NCBI GenBank assembly: GCA_012522345.1
Contig: JAAYKO010000061.1
Location: forward strand, 1 to 39,883
Length of the DNA stretch: 39,883 bases
Direction: 5' to 3'
Origin: Acholeplasmataceae bacterium
Lineage (GTDB): Bacteria > Bacillota_I > Bacilli_A > Acholeplasmatales > UBA5453
Part shown: positions 7,255 to 16,540 of the stretch, one piece after another
Layout: every line of letters begins with the position of its first letter
How positions within the stretch are numbered: the stretch's first letter is position 1
Program-made: the position numbers and the translations under genes
The notes under the pieces: generated by a model
Databases searched by the model: none
Told to the model about the DNA's origin: nothing
Seen by the model: only the letters and a program-made list of their open reading frames with translations

Positions 7255-8355
7255 ATGTTATATGTTGGGATTATAGGCTTACCTAATGTCGGTAAATCAA
7301 CGCTATTTAATGCGCTTACTAACAATAATGTTTTAAGCGCCAACTATATGTTTACAACACTCGAACCAAATAGAGGAGTTGTCATAATCAATGATCCGCG
7401 TCTTACCGCATTAGCTGAAATAAATAAATCAAAACGAGTTGTGCCTACAAGTATTGAATTTGTCGATATTCCAGGTCTTGTTGAAGGAGCAAGCAAAGGA
7501 GAAGGTTTAGGCAACCAGTTTTTAGATAGTATAAGAAATGTTGATGCAATCTGTCATGTTGTAAGATGCTTTGAAGATCCTAATATTTCCCATCCTTATG
7601 ACCTAATTAATCCATTAAGAGATTTAGAAACTATTGAATTGGAGTTAAATTATGCTGATTTGGAGTCAATTGAAAGGCGTATTAGTCGTTTAGAAAAAAA
7701 GGTAACAGTTGGAGCAAGTAGTGAAGAAAGACTTGAATATCAAACAATTAAAAAACTCAAAGAAAATTTAGAAGACGAGATTCCGATTAGAAATATAATA
7801 CTTACTGAAGATGAGGTAAGAATAATTAAAAGCTATAATTTTTTAAGTCAAAAACCAGTTTTATATCTTGCCAATGTTGATGAAGCTGATCTCGCTAATT
7901 TAACGACCAATAAAAACTATCAAAAACTACTTGAATATGGCTTGAAAAATGAGTTAAAAGTTATTGCAATTTCAGCAAAACTCGAGTCTGATTTACAGAC
8001 ATTCAGTGCAGAGGAAAAGCAGTTATTCCTTGAAGAAATCGGTATAACACAATCCTCTTTAGATGAATTAATCAGTGCTTCATATGAATTATTAGGCTTG
8101 GAAACCTTCTTTTCTATTGTTTCAGATGAAACAAGGGCATGGACCTTTAAAAAAGGGATGACAGCTAGAGAGTGTGCAGGTTTAATTCACAGTGATTTTA
8201 TGCGAGGGTTTATTCGTGCTGAAACAGTTAAATTTACAGATTTAGTCTTATGCGGTTCTTATCAAAAATGTAAGGAGGCAGGCAAAGTACGACTAGAAGG
8301 GAAAGATTATTTAGTCCAAGATGGTGATATTTTGCTATTTAGGTTTAATGTCTAA
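7255..8355 (+). CDS. ychF: Ribosome-binding ATPase YchF (OLA1 family)
   Basis: A universally conserved P-loop NTPase of the Obg superfamily that prefers ATP and binds ribosomes. In its 366 residues GLPNVGKS is the Walker A at 8-15, DIPGLVEGA the G3 region near 71-79, and NVDEAD replaces the GTPase NKxD motif, explaining ATP preference. A coiled-coil insertion (about 125-175) and a C-terminal TGS domain (about 280-366, ending VQDGDILLFRFNV) complete the family architecture. It starts at an ATG behind gaggg. Its last bases overlap the next gene by 8. Confidence 0.96.
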   Translation: MLYVGIIGLPNVGKSTLFNALTNNNVLSANYMFTTLEPNRGVVIINDPRLTALAEINKSKRVVPTSIEFVDIPGLVEGASKGEGLGNQFLDSIRNVDAICHVVRCFEDPNISHPYDLINPLRDLETIELELNYADLESIERRISRLEKKVTVGASSEERLEYQTIKKLKENLEDEIPIRNIILTEDEVRIIKSYNFLSQKPVLYLANVDEADLANLTTNKNYQKLLEYGLKNELKVIAISAKLESDLQTFSAEEKQLFLEEIGITQSSLDELISASYELLGLETFFSIVSDETRAWTFKKGMTARECAGLIHSDFMRGFIRAETVKFTDLVLCGSYQKCKEAGKVRLEGKDYLVQDGDILLFRFNV

Positions 8356-8968
8356 TTTAAAGTTAAATGTTGAAAAATTAAAACAAGAAATAAAAGATTA
8401 TCCAGTAACTGTTGTCTGTGCTTCAAAATATTTAACAGTTGAACAGATGAGAAAGCTCTACGACTTGGGAATTCATCATTTTGGGGAAAATCGAGCAGAT
8501 GAGCTGTTAAAGAAACAACAACAATTAACTGATTTAGCTATAAAATGGCATTTTATTGGTTCTTTACAGTCAAATAAAGTAAAATCAATTATCAATAGAA
8601 TCGATTATCTACATTCTCTTGATCGGCTTAAATTAGTTAAAACTATTGAAAAATATCGAATCGAACCACTTTCATGTTTTGTTCAGCTAAATTTTACAAA
8701 AGAAATAACTAAATCTGGTTTAGATGAACGATATTTAGAAGATTTTTTAAAAAAAGTGAAAAACTATGATAAAATTAACTTAATCGGATTAATGGCGATG
8801 GGTAAGTTAGGCAATCACCAAGAGACCGACTACATTTTTAAACGAGTTAAATTGCTAGCGAAATACTATGATTTAAAAGAGCTTTCCATCGGAATGAGCG
8901 ACGATTATTTAATCGCTTTAGAAAATGGCGCAACATTTATTAGAATCGGAAGAGTTTTTGTTAAGTAA
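8348..8968 (+). CDS. PLP homeostasis protein (YggS/PLPBP family)
   Basis: A single-domain fold-type III pyridoxal-phosphate protein (206 residues) that buffers PLP and affects amino- and keto-acid pools; no catalytic reaction is established for the family. Seen motifs are VVCASKYLT with PLP Lys27, HFGENRADELLKK, WHFIGSLQSNKVK and the phosphate-binding end SIGMSDDYLIALENGATFIRIG. The ATG at 8348 overlaps the ychF stop. The gene is followed at 16 bases by sepF, reproducing the yggS(ylmE)-sepF adjacency seen in many Firmicutes division regions. Confidence 0.92.
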   Translation: MSNLKLNVEKLKQEIKDYPVTVVCASKYLTVEQMRKLYDLGIHHFGENRADELLKKQQQLTDLAIKWHFIGSLQSNKVKSIINRIDYLHSLDRLKLVKTIEKYRIEPLSCFVQLNFTKEITKSGLDERYLEDFLKKVKNYDKINLIGLMAMGKLGNHQETDYIFKRVKLLAKYYDLKELSIGMSDDYLIALENGATFIRIGRVFVK

Positions 8969-8983
8969 AGGAGGACATCTGTT

Positions 8984-9328
8984 TTGTTTAGAAAAAGAAA
9001 AAAAGAAGCCCAAGCTGAGCTTCCGCGCTATCAAGATTTTAGTGTGCAAACAGCATTTGATCGGATTATATTTGAAGATTTAGTAACTGATGAAGATGCT
9101 TATATAGTTGAATTAGCTCGCGAGCTTTTAGATGGCAGTCCGCTTGTTATTAATTTCGAACAACTCGGTGTTGATGAAGCTAATAAAGTTGTCGCATTTT
9201 TATCAGGAGTTATTTATGCTTGTGATGGGCAAGTTGAAAAAATTAACTCAAGAGTATTTTTATTTGCTCGCAATCAAGAGTTTAAAGACGGCACGTTAAA
9301 AAAGTTTGTTGAGGAGTATCAAGAGTAG
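8984..9328 (+). CDS. sepF: Cell division protein SepF
   Basis: Binds the FtsZ C-terminal tail and assembles into rings that shape and tether the Z ring. The 114 residues contain the SepF core (about 33-105), with SPLVINFEQLGVDEANKVV and FLSGVIYACDGQVEKI. The start appears to be TTG at 8984, behind a strong aaaggagg; no in-frame ATG fits better. The N terminus (MFRKRKKEAQAE) is short and basic. It lacks the hydrophobic amphipathic helix and long acidic linker of Bacillus SepF (about 150 residues), so membrane attachment may differ. FtsZ is encoded just upstream. Confidence 0.9.
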   Translation: MFRKRKKEAQAELPRYQDFSVQTAFDRIIFEDLVTDEDAYIVELARELLDGSPLVINFEQLGVDEANKVVAFLSGVIYACDGQVEKINSRVFLFARNQEFKDGTLKKFVEEYQE

Positions 9329-9359
9329 AGTCATTATTATATACAATATAGTGAGTTTA

Positions 9360-9368
9360 TGCTATAAT
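9360..9368 (+). promoter_or_regulatory. Extended -10 promoter of the ileS operon
   Basis: TGCTATAAT is a perfect extended -10; no good -35 is seen upstream. Confidence 0.6.
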
Positions 9369-9387
9369 AATCAAGTAAAGAAACTAA

Positions 9388-9586
9388 ATAATTGCGATGA
9401 TTTGGACACGTTAAGTGGATTAACTTTATTAACAGCGAGTTAGGGATGGTGTAAGCCTAATATAAAGCCTCATTTAATATCACCAAGGAGTAATATTAAA
9501 TAATAATTGAGTGCCGTATTTATACGGAACTAAGGTGGTACCGCGAACAATTCGCCCTTAGATTTTTGTCTAAGGGTTTTATTTTA
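9388..9586 (+). promoter_or_regulatory. T-box leader of ileS (Ile specifier ATC)
   Basis: The stem I region carries the conserved GCGAGTTAGGGATGGTG and AAGCC elements. The specifier ATC is at 9479-9481, followed by A. The T-box AAGGTGGTACCGCG spans 9532-9545; its TGGT pairs with ACCA, fitting the A73 discriminator of tRNA-Ile. The terminator is CCCTTAGA/TCTAAGGG (9555-9576) plus a T run. Uncharged tRNA-Ile should favour read-through into ileS and the downstream genes. Confidence 0.95.
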
Positions 9587-9601
9587 GAGAGGAAGAGATA
9601 T

Positions 9602-12295
9602 ATGGACTATAAAGACACGTTACTGCTCCCGAAAACTAATTTTCCAATGCGGGGCAATCTCGGCAAAAGAGAGGAAGAATTTAAAAAACGTTGGGAAGAA
9701 ATTAAACTTTATGAAAAATCATTAAAACTCAATCAAAACAATCCTTCGTTTGTTTTGCATGATGGTCCGCCTTATGCAAATGGCCCAATTCATATCGGTC
9801 ATGCTTTAAACAAGTTGATTAAGGATTTTATTGTGCGCTATAAAACTTTACAAGGCTTTTATTCCCCTTATATTCCGGGTTGGGATACTCATGGTCTGCC
9901 AATCGAGTCAGCTTTGCAGAAAAAGGGAATTAGCCACAAAAACATGAGTATAATTGAGTTTCGTAAACAATGTGAAATCTATGCGCTTGAGCAAGTCGAA
10001 ATTCAAAAAGAACAATTCAAAAGATTAGGAATTTTAGGTGAGTGGGATAACCCTTATATTACTTTAAAGCCTCAGTATGAAGCAGACCAATTACGGGTTT
10101 TCGCGACAATGGTTGACAAAGGTTTAATTTATAAAGGTTTGAGACCTGTTTATTGGTCGCCATCAAGTGAATCTGCTTTAGCAGAAGCAGAAATTATTTA
10201 TCAAGATGTTAAATCACCTTCAGTTTATGCTGCTTTTGAAGTTGTTAGCGGAAAATTTGCTGGAGAAAAACTAATTATTTGGACTACAACCCCGTGGACA
10301 CTTCCAGCTAACCTTGCAATTAGTGTCCATCCAAACTTGGAATATGTTTCTGTAAAAACCGCTGAAGCAACGTATATTGTCGCGAAATCACTTTATAAGC
10401 AAGTAATGGAGCGATTAAACATTAAAGATTATCGCGTTGTAGCAGTTTATTCTGGAGAGGAGTTAGAAAACACTTTATATAATCATCCGCTTAACGATAA
10501 AACACTGCCAGTAATTTTAGGTGAACATGTCAGTGCTGATGATGGAACAGGTTTAGTCCATACCGCTCCTGGTCATGGTGAAGATGACTTTATTGTCGGA
10601 AAAAGATATAATCTTGATGTTTTAGTTCCAATCGATGAAAAAGGTTATTTTACTGCTGAAGCAGGAAAATATGAAGGTTTGTTTTATCAAAAAGCCAACA
10701 CTGTTATTGTTGAAGATTTAAAAGCTTTGGATGCCCTTTTAGATCTTTCATTTATTGAACATAGTTATCCGCATGACTGGCGAACAAGAAAACCAATTAT
10801 CTTTCGAGCTACTCCACAATGGTTTGCTTCAATAGAACCAATTAGAACTCAACTTTTAGCTGAAATAGAAAAAACAGAGTGGGTTCAAAGTTGGGGAAAA
10901 CTTAGAATTCATAATATGATTGTTGATCGCGGTGATTGGTGTATCAGTAGACAGCGTTTTTGGGGAGTGCCAATTCCTGTCTTTTATGCTGAGAATGATG
11001 AAGCGATTATCGATGGCGATTTAATTCGTCATGTGGCGGATATCTTTGCAGAAAAGGGGTCCAATTCATGGTTTGAGCTTGATAGTAAAGAGCTTTTGCC
11101 AAAAGGCTATACCCATCCAGGGAGCCCTAATGGTATCTTTAGAAAAGAAACAGATATTATGGATGTCTGGTTTGATTCTGGTACAAGCCACTCAATTTTA
11201 AAACACTACAACATCAATTATCCAGCTGATATTTACTCAGAAGGCTCAGACCAATATCGAGGTTGGTTTAACTCGAGTTTGACAACTGGTGTTGCTGCTA
11301 CCGGCAAAGCCCCTTATAAAATAGTTAATTCTCATGGTTTTGTTTTAGATGAAAAAAACCGAGCGATGAGTAAATCAATGGGTAACGCAATCGATCCGCA
11401 ACAATTAGTACGTCAAAGCGGAGCGGATATCCTAAGGTTATGGGTCTCCAGTGTTGACTATTCAAGTGATGTGAAAATAGGTCCTGAAACAATTAGACTT
11501 GCTACTGAGACTTACCGTAAAATTAGAAATACATTTAGATATATGCTAGCAAATCTCTTTGATTTTGATCCCCAGACAAATCTAATCGATTATACTGATT
11601 TAAATAAAATGGATCAAGTGATGCTAATTAAACTTGAGCAGTTAAAAGAAGAGGCCTTTAAACACTATGACCACTATAGATTTGATTTAGTTAATCGCTT
11701 GATAACAAATTATGTGATCAATGACTTATCAGCATATTATCTGGATTATTCAAAAGATATTTTATATGTCGAAGGAAAAAACAGTTTTAAGCGTCGAAGC
11801 GCCCAAAGTGTTATTTATTATCATTTGTTAGAGCTTTTACTCTTACTAAATCCAATTATTCCTTTTACGACAAGTGAAGCTTATTGGGAACTACCATTTT
11901 TGCGTGAAGAAGATATCTTTTTAGAGCGTTTTAGCAAGCCGAAAGAAAATTTAGATAATAATCTTTTAAATTATTTTAAAGATTTTACAACTTTAAGAAA
12001 TGCAGTTTTAATCGAACTTGAAAAACTTCGCAAAGAAAGTGTTATCGGCAAATCTTTAGAAGCAGACCTTGTAATAAAAGCGCCTCAAAAGATCAAAGAT
12101 GCGATTGATAAACTAGAAGTCAATTTAAGACAAGTATTGATGGTCGCTCACGCTAAAGTTGAAGTAGACGAAACCCTAAGTGTCAGTGCAACATTGGCAA
12201 AAGGCTTTAAATGTGAAAGATGCTGGAATATCGTTGATGAGGTCGATGAAAATAATCTCTGCAAACGGTGCCAGGAAGTATTAAAGGGAATGTAA
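9602..12295 (+). CDS. ileS: Isoleucyl-tRNA synthetase
   Basis: A class I synthetase that charges tRNA-Ile and edits valine. In its 897 residues PYANGPIHIGHALN holds HIGH at 64-67. The CP1 editing domain (about 190-390) contains WTTTPWTLPAN and the DDGTGLVHTAPGHGEDDF segment. The KMSKS loop reads AMSKS at 588-592. The C-terminal zinc site is CERCWN...CKRCQ, as in the bacterial/mitochondrial type. The ATG at 9602 follows gaggaag just after the T-box terminator. The stop codon directly abuts the surE start, and no terminator is seen until 17869, so the T-box likely controls seven genes. Confidence 0.97.
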   Translation: MDYKDTLLLPKTNFPMRGNLGKREEEFKKRWEEIKLYEKSLKLNQNNPSFVLHDGPPYANGPIHIGHALNKLIKDFIVRYKTLQGFYSPYIPGWDTHGLPIESALQKKGISHKNMSIIEFRKQCEIYALEQVEIQKEQFKRLGILGEWDNPYITLKPQYEADQLRVFATMVDKGLIYKGLRPVYWSPSSESALAEAEIIYQDVKSPSVYAAFEVVSGKFAGEKLIIWTTTPWTLPANLAISVHPNLEYVSVKTAEATYIVAKSLYKQVMERLNIKDYRVVAVYSGEELENTLYNHPLNDKTLPVILGEHVSADDGTGLVHTAPGHGEDDFIVGKRYNLDVLVPIDEKGYFTAEAGKYEGLFYQKANTVIVEDLKALDALLDLSFIEHSYPHDWRTRKPIIFRATPQWFASIEPIRTQLLAEIEKTEWVQSWGKLRIHNMIVDRGDWCISRQRFWGVPIPVFYAENDEAIIDGDLIRHVADIFAEKGSNSWFELDSKELLPKGYTHPGSPNGIFRKETDIMDVWFDSGTSHSILKHYNINYPADIYSEGSDQYRGWFNSSLTTGVAATGKAPYKIVNSHGFVLDEKNRAMSKSMGNAIDPQQLVRQSGADILRLWVSSVDYSSDVKIGPETIRLATETYRKIRNTFRYMLANLFDFDPQTNLIDYTDLNKMDQVMLIKLEQLKEEAFKHYDHYRFDLVNRLITNYVINDLSAYYLDYSKDILYVEGKNSFKRRSAQSVIYYHLLELLLLLNPIIPFTTSEAYWELPFLREEDIFLERFSKPKENLDNNLLNYFKDFTTLRNAVLIELEKLRKESVIGKSLEADLVIKAPQKIKDAIDKLEVNLRQVLMVAHAKVEVDETLSVSATLAKGFKCERCWNIVDEVDENNLCKRCQEVLKGM

Positions 12296-13066
12296 ATGAA
12301 CATTTTAATAATTAATGATGATGGAATTAAAGCGCAAGGTCTAGAAATTTTGGTCGACCAAATGCGCAGTTTAGGCAATATTTATATTTTTGCTCCTGAG
12401 CATCATCAAAGTGGCAAATCGCAATCACTAACAATTAGGAAAGCCTTGAAAGTTAAAAATTATCGCAATCTTTATGGCAGTAAACAGGCTTACTCTGCAG
12501 CTGGAACACCTGCTGATTGTGTCCGTTTGGCGCTTCATATATTTAGAGATATCAAATTTGATTTTATGGTCTCTGGTATTAATAGAGGAGCCAATCTCGG
12601 TGCTGATGTGCTTCATTCAGGTACAGTTGGAGCAGCTAGCGCTGCAGCCAGCTTAGGAGTTCCTGCTGTTGCGGTCTCAAGTAATTATTTAAATTTTTCA
12701 ATGGCAAAGAAGTATACGACAAAAATTATTAAACACTTGTTTGAAAGAAACATAATCTCAAATGAATATGTTATTAATATTAATTTTCCTCACCATAAAT
12801 TTATTGAACCACAAGGAATTAGTTTTACTACTCAAGGTTTACATAAACATAAACCAGTCTTTAAACAGGTAGGCAGAAACAAATACTATGCTCTTTATGA
12901 ACTTTATGATTTAAAAGAAACAGAGGATAGCGATGTTTATTGTTATCAAAATGGGATAATTTCCTTAACGCCTATTTTTGAAGACCGCTCTAAAAAGTCT
13001 TTTTTAAGCGAACTTGAAGATAAAACACAATTGAATGAAATTGTTTTTTATGATAAAATCAAATAA
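12296..13066 (+). CDS. surE: 5'/3'-nucleotidase SurE
   Basis: A metal-dependent nucleoside monophosphate phosphatase (cytosolic) of 256 residues. It shows the metal-binding IINDDGI at 4-10, PEHHQSGKSQSLT, the GTPADCVRLAL loop and SGINRGANLGADVLHSGTVGAA. It starts with zero spacing after the ileS stop, using a GGGA in the ileS end as ribosome-binding site. It fits with the deoC/deoD salvage genes two positions downstream: nucleotides to nucleosides, then phosphorolysis. Confidence 0.93.
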   Translation: MNILIINDDGIKAQGLEILVDQMRSLGNIYIFAPEHHQSGKSQSLTIRKALKVKNYRNLYGSKQAYSAAGTPADCVRLALHIFRDIKFDFMVSGINRGANLGADVLHSGTVGAASAAASLGVPAVAVSSNYLNFSMAKKYTTKIIKHLFERNIISNEYVININFPHHKFIEPQGISFTTQGLHKHKPVFKQVGRNKYYALYELYDLKETEDSDVYCYQNGIISLTPIFEDRSKKSFLSELEDKTQLNEIVFYDKIK

Positions 13067-13080
13067 ATAGGGGAAAAGAT

Positions 13081-13947
13081 ATGAATAATTTTATTTTGCA
13101 CTTTTTTAAAGCTAAAACACGCCAATTTGATTATGAAAAACTGCTTTCCTTTTTTGATGAGATTCCAGAGACTGAAGTTGAAGAAGCAACGGAAGATTCT
13201 ACTGAATTGAGAATTTTATATCGCAATCCTGTTTTGAAAAGCGAAGCTAACTTTGTGATTTCTCGAAAATCGACAGTTCGAGAAATTCATAAATTAGATC
13301 CGCAATACTTAGATGTAAATTTTCGCTTAGAAGTTCCGCTTAGAACACCGAACTTCAACGCAAAGTTTATTTTTAAAATTGCCCGAGATTTAGCAGAAGA
13401 ATTTGAATTTGCAGTTTTTAACTCACTATTTGAAGACGTGCTTAATTTCCGCATGGAAGTTGTTGAGCGCGTTTTTGAATTGACTAAGGAACATTATAAA
13501 GAAAAGCATGGCTACAAATTTGAAAATGTCTATTTTTATCCCGAAGAAGAATTAAATGATTGCTTAAAATATGTCAATGAACAATATGATCTTCAACGCT
13601 ACTATAAGGAACAAAACGTTTATGTTCCTAATTATTATATTGTAGTCGATGAAAGCAAGAAAGTTTATTTCGCAATTGAATGGGAAGAAAACAAAAGAAC
13701 GGTTTTCCCGCCCCATATTAAATATATTTATTATCATACAGGATTTCAAACAGTTATCCTCCCCTACGATGAGGTGATGGCAAAGATAGAAAAATTTACG
13801 ACAAATGTCCCAGGATTTATCCAAAATACAAAAGTTATAGCGAAAAAGCAACATAACAGAGTTAGCAAAGCAATTAGGAGGACTAAATTTAGTCAAGTTG
13901 AAAAGACCTTAATCAGAATTGATTTAAGTCAAATTATAGATTTTTGA
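13081..13947 (+). CDS. Unrecognised 288-residue cytoplasmic protein
   Basis: I do not recognise this protein. It has no signal peptide or membrane segment. It is rich in aromatic and acidic residues through the first 250, with an acidic stretch (EVEEATEDSTE) near residue 36. The tail is basic (about residues 255-275: KVIAKKQHNRVSKAIRRTK), which might contact nucleic acid or ribosomes. No nucleotide-binding or catalytic motif is evident. It has its own ribosome-binding site (aggggaa) and sits 14 bases after surE and 16 before deoC, so it belongs to the ileS-led unit. Codon use looks like that of its neighbours, arguing for a resident gene. Confidence 0.8.
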   Translation: MNNFILHFFKAKTRQFDYEKLLSFFDEIPETEVEEATEDSTELRILYRNPVLKSEANFVISRKSTVREIHKLDPQYLDVNFRLEVPLRTPNFNAKFIFKIARDLAEEFEFAVFNSLFEDVLNFRMEVVERVFELTKEHYKEKHGYKFENVYFYPEEELNDCLKYVNEQYDLQRYYKEQNVYVPNYYIVVDESKKVYFAIEWEENKRTVFPPHIKYIYYHTGFQTVILPYDEVMAKIEKFTTNVPGFIQNTKVIAKKQHNRVSKAIRRTKFSQVEKTLIRIDLSQIIDF

Positions 13948-13963
13948 AAAGGGGGATTTAATA

Positions 13964-14641
13964 ATGAATTTAAATAGATTAATTGATCACACAAAACTCG
14001 GTCCCAAAGTGAGCAAACAACAAATAGATCAACTCATAGAAGAGGCAAAGAAACATAATTTTAAAAGTATTTGTGTTGATCCAATATATGTTTCGTATGC
14101 CAAAAAGGCATTAAAAGGTAGCACAGTATTAGTTTGCACAGTTGTCGGATTTCCCGCAGGAACTCATTTGAAAAGTGTTAAAGTGTTTGAGACAGAACAA
14201 GCAATTAAAGATGGTGCTGATGAAATAGATATGGTCATCAATCAAAATGCTTTAATCAATGGCGATCAAGATTTAGTTTACGAAGAGATTAAAGCGGTTA
14301 AAGAGGCTTGCGGCAATCGGGTTTTAAAAGTTATTATTGAAACCGCTAATTTAACCGATGACCAAAAAGAAATAGCCTGTAACTTAGCAGTAAAGGCGAA
14401 AGCTGATTATGTTAAAACTTCAACAGGTTTTTCTGGCGGCGGAGCAACGATTGAAGACGTTAAATTAATGCGTCAGACTGTTGGTTCAAAGCTTGGAGTT
14501 AAAGCAAGTGGTGGAATTGGCACTTATGAAAAAGCTAAAGAAATGATTGATGCTGGAGCAACAAGAATTGGGGCTTCTAAAGGCGTCGCAATAGTCCAAA
14601 AAACAGAGGAGAAGAAAAATGATACCGACACCACATATTAG
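13964..14641 (+). CDS. deoC: Deoxyribose-phosphate aldolase
   Basis: Cleaves 2-deoxyribose-5-phosphate to glyceraldehyde-3-phosphate and acetaldehyde, the last step of deoxynucleoside catabolism. It is a 225-residue class I (Schiff-base) TIM barrel. The catalytic Lys151 is in ADYVKTSTGF; CTVVGFPAG, EIDMVINQ and VKASGGIGT are the other family segments. It starts behind aaaaggggg and overlaps the deoD start by 23 bases. With deoD and the pdp gene at 22979 it lets the cell burn deoxynucleosides. Confidence 0.96.
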   Translation: MNLNRLIDHTKLGPKVSKQQIDQLIEEAKKHNFKSICVDPIYVSYAKKALKGSTVLVCTVVGFPAGTHLKSVKVFETEQAIKDGADEIDMVINQNALINGDQDLVYEEIKAVKEACGNRVLKVIIETANLTDDQKEIACNLAVKAKADYVKTSTGFSGGGATIEDVKLMRQTVGSKLGVKASGGIGTYEKAKEMIDAGATRIGASKGVAIVQKTEEKKNDTDTTY

Positions 14642-15329
14642 TTTGACTGACAAATCACTAATTGCGAAAACAGTTTTAATGCCAGGCGATCCACTTCGTG
14701 CTAAACATATTGCAGAGACTTACCTTACTGATCTTGTAAAATTTAATGATACGAGAAACATGTTTGGTTATACTGGATTTTATAAGGGAAAAAAAGTCTC
14801 CGTGATGGGAAGCGGAATGGGGATGCCCTCGATTGGAATTTATTCGTATGAACTTTTTAAATTTTATGATGTTGAAAAAATTATTCGTGTTGGTTCATCT
14901 GGTGCCTATACAGACAAATTAGATCTTTATGATGTGGTTTTGGCTGTTGATGCTTACAGTGAATCAACTTTTGCTGAAGTTTTAGGTTTAGGCAAGACCA
15001 AGCGACTTAAAGCTGATGAAAAGCTTAATCAAGAACTTGAGAAGGCGGCTTTAAAACTTGGCGTTCCGCTTCACAAAGGAACGATTCATTCAAGCGATGT
15101 GTTTTATCATCCGCAAGGCTCTGTTCATGAAAAAATGTATCAAGAACATGGTTGTCTCTGCGTTGAGATGGAAGCTTTTGCTTTATTTGCTAATGCTCAA
15201 GTTTTAAATAAACAAGCTGCCTGCATTTTAACTATTTCAGATTCACTTGTGACCCATGAAGTTACATCTGCAAAAGAAAGACAAAAATCATTTACAAAAA
15301 TGATGGAAGTAGCTTTAGAGGTCATCTGA
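14619..15329 (+). CDS. deoD: Purine-nucleoside phosphorylase, DeoD type
   Basis: Phosphorolysis of purine (deoxy)nucleosides to base plus (deoxy)ribose-1-phosphate. At 236 residues it matches the hexameric bacterial DeoD class. Seen motifs are MPGDPLRAKHIAE near the N terminus (phosphate binding), GSGMGMPSIGIYSYELF, VGSSGAY, VEMEAFALF (ribose-binding Glu) and TISDSL with the catalytic Asp. It has a clear agaggag site inside the end of deoC. Its stop overlaps the next start by one base (TGATG). Confidence 0.96.
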   Translation: MIPTPHISLTDKSLIAKTVLMPGDPLRAKHIAETYLTDLVKFNDTRNMFGYTGFYKGKKVSVMGSGMGMPSIGIYSYELFKFYDVEKIIRVGSSGAYTDKLDLYDVVLAVDAYSESTFAEVLGLGKTKRLKADEKLNQELEKAALKLGVPLHKGTIHSSDVFYHPQGSVHEKMYQEHGCLCVEMEAFALFANAQVLNKQAACILTISDSLVTHEVTSAKERQKSFTKMMEVALEVI

Positions 15330-16540
15330 TGATAATTCATAATACTAATAAGTTTAAAACAATTCGTGTTTCAATTTATTTTAAAGAAGAAATTAAAAAG
15401 GAAAACATTGGGCTTCGAGCAATTTTGCCAAATTTAATGATTAGTTCAACACCAACTTATAAAACAAGAAAAGCATTAACTTTGGCCCTTGAAAATTTAT
15501 ATGGAGCAACAATAGACGCTAAAACAACTAAGCAAGGAAAACTCTCAGTTATGGAGTTTTCTTTAGAGTTTATTAACCCCGCGTTTACTACCCTTGCGAC
15601 ATTTAATGAGGCTTTGACACTTTTACATGAAATTATTTATGGTCATCCTAACTTACCTAAAAAAGAGTTTGAAATTGAAAAACGGCTTTTAATTGAAAAG
15701 ATTAAAGCTTATGAAAACGATAAAACAACTTTTGCCCTTGGTAGGATGTTTGAAGAGATGTTTAAAGAGGAGCGTTATGGCTTGAGAGTTAATGGCAAGA
15801 TTGAAGATGTTGAACCGCTAACTTACCAAAATGTTAACAGTTATTATAAAAAATCAATTGCTAGTAATGATTGTGACGTTTTATTATCTGGCGATCTCAG
15901 TCCAGAAATTATTAAGCTCGTTGAAAATCATTTTAAAGGGCGCAGCAACAAACAATTAAATTCAATAGATTTTGAGACAAAGCTTGTAGAAACAGTTAAA
16001 AATATTTCTGAATACGATAAAATTAGCCAAACAAAATTAAATATTGGTTATCGTTTTCCTGTTTTATTTAGTGATCAAGATTATTACACAGCAGTCCTTT
16101 TTAATACTACTTTAGGTGGGGCAGTTCATTCGCGTTTATTTACTAATGTCCGGGAAAAACATTCGCTTTGTTACTATATTGCATCGAGATACGATGCTAA
16201 TAAAGGAATTAGTTATATTTATTCTGGTGTTGACAAAGACAGGGTGGATTTGGCTCTAAAAGTAATCAATGAACAAATTGCTGATTTAAAAGAAAATATT
16301 GTGACTGAAGAAGAACTAAACTTATCTAAAAAAAGTATTATTAACCGTTTAAAAGAGCTTGAAGACAATCAGCGATTTGCAGTTAATAATCTATATCAAC
16401 AGGTGTTAAGTGATGAAATAATCTCTTTAGAAGAGCGGATTTTACTAATTAATCAAGTTAAACCTGAAGAGGTGTTAAAGGTTGCAAAAAAACTTGAAGA
16501 AGATACAGTCTATTTACTTTGGCCGGAGGAAAAACAATGA
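15329..16540 (+). CDS. M16-family peptidase-like protein without zinc motif (YmfF type)
   Basis: A 403-residue M16 (insulinase-fold) protein. No HxxEH motif is present in the N-terminal domain, where LENLYGATIDAKTTKQG stands at the place of the catalytic region. The C-terminal half keeps the conserved NTTLGGAVHSRLFTNVREKHSLCYYI segment that supplies substrate-binding Arg and Tyr in M16 enzymes. This split is typical of the YmfF/YmfH pair of Firmicutes, where an inactive subunit partners the zinc-bearing one encoded next door. The 4-base overlap with the partner gene suggests stoichiometric production. Substrate unknown. Confidence 0.88.
   Translation: MIIHNTNKFKTIRVSIYFKEEIKKENIGLRAILPNLMISSTPTYKTRKALTLALENLYGATIDAKTTKQGKLSVMEFSLEFINPAFTTLATFNEALTLLHEIIYGHPNLPKKEFEIEKRLLIEKIKAYENDKTTFALGRMFEEMFKEERYGLRVNGKIEDVEPLTYQNVNSYYKKSIASNDCDVLLSGDLSPEIIKLVENHFKGRSNKQLNSIDFETKLVETVKNISEYDKISQTKLNIGYRFPVLFSDQDYYTAVLFNTTLGGAVHSRLFTNVREKHSLCYYIASRYDANKGISYIYSGVDKDRVDLALKVINEQIADLKENIVTEEELNLSKKSIINRLKELEDNQRFAVNNLYQQVLSDEIISLEERILLINQVKPEEVLKVAKKLEEDTVYLLWPEEKQ

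Noticed and set aside
12474-12656. A short plus-strand frame within surE
   Set aside because: It is an out-of-frame shadow of the conserved SurE coding sequence.
13564-13896. A 110-codon open frame on the minus strand
   Set aside because: It lies wholly inside the plus-strand gene at 13081, has no ribosome-binding site and gives a protein with no recognisable features.
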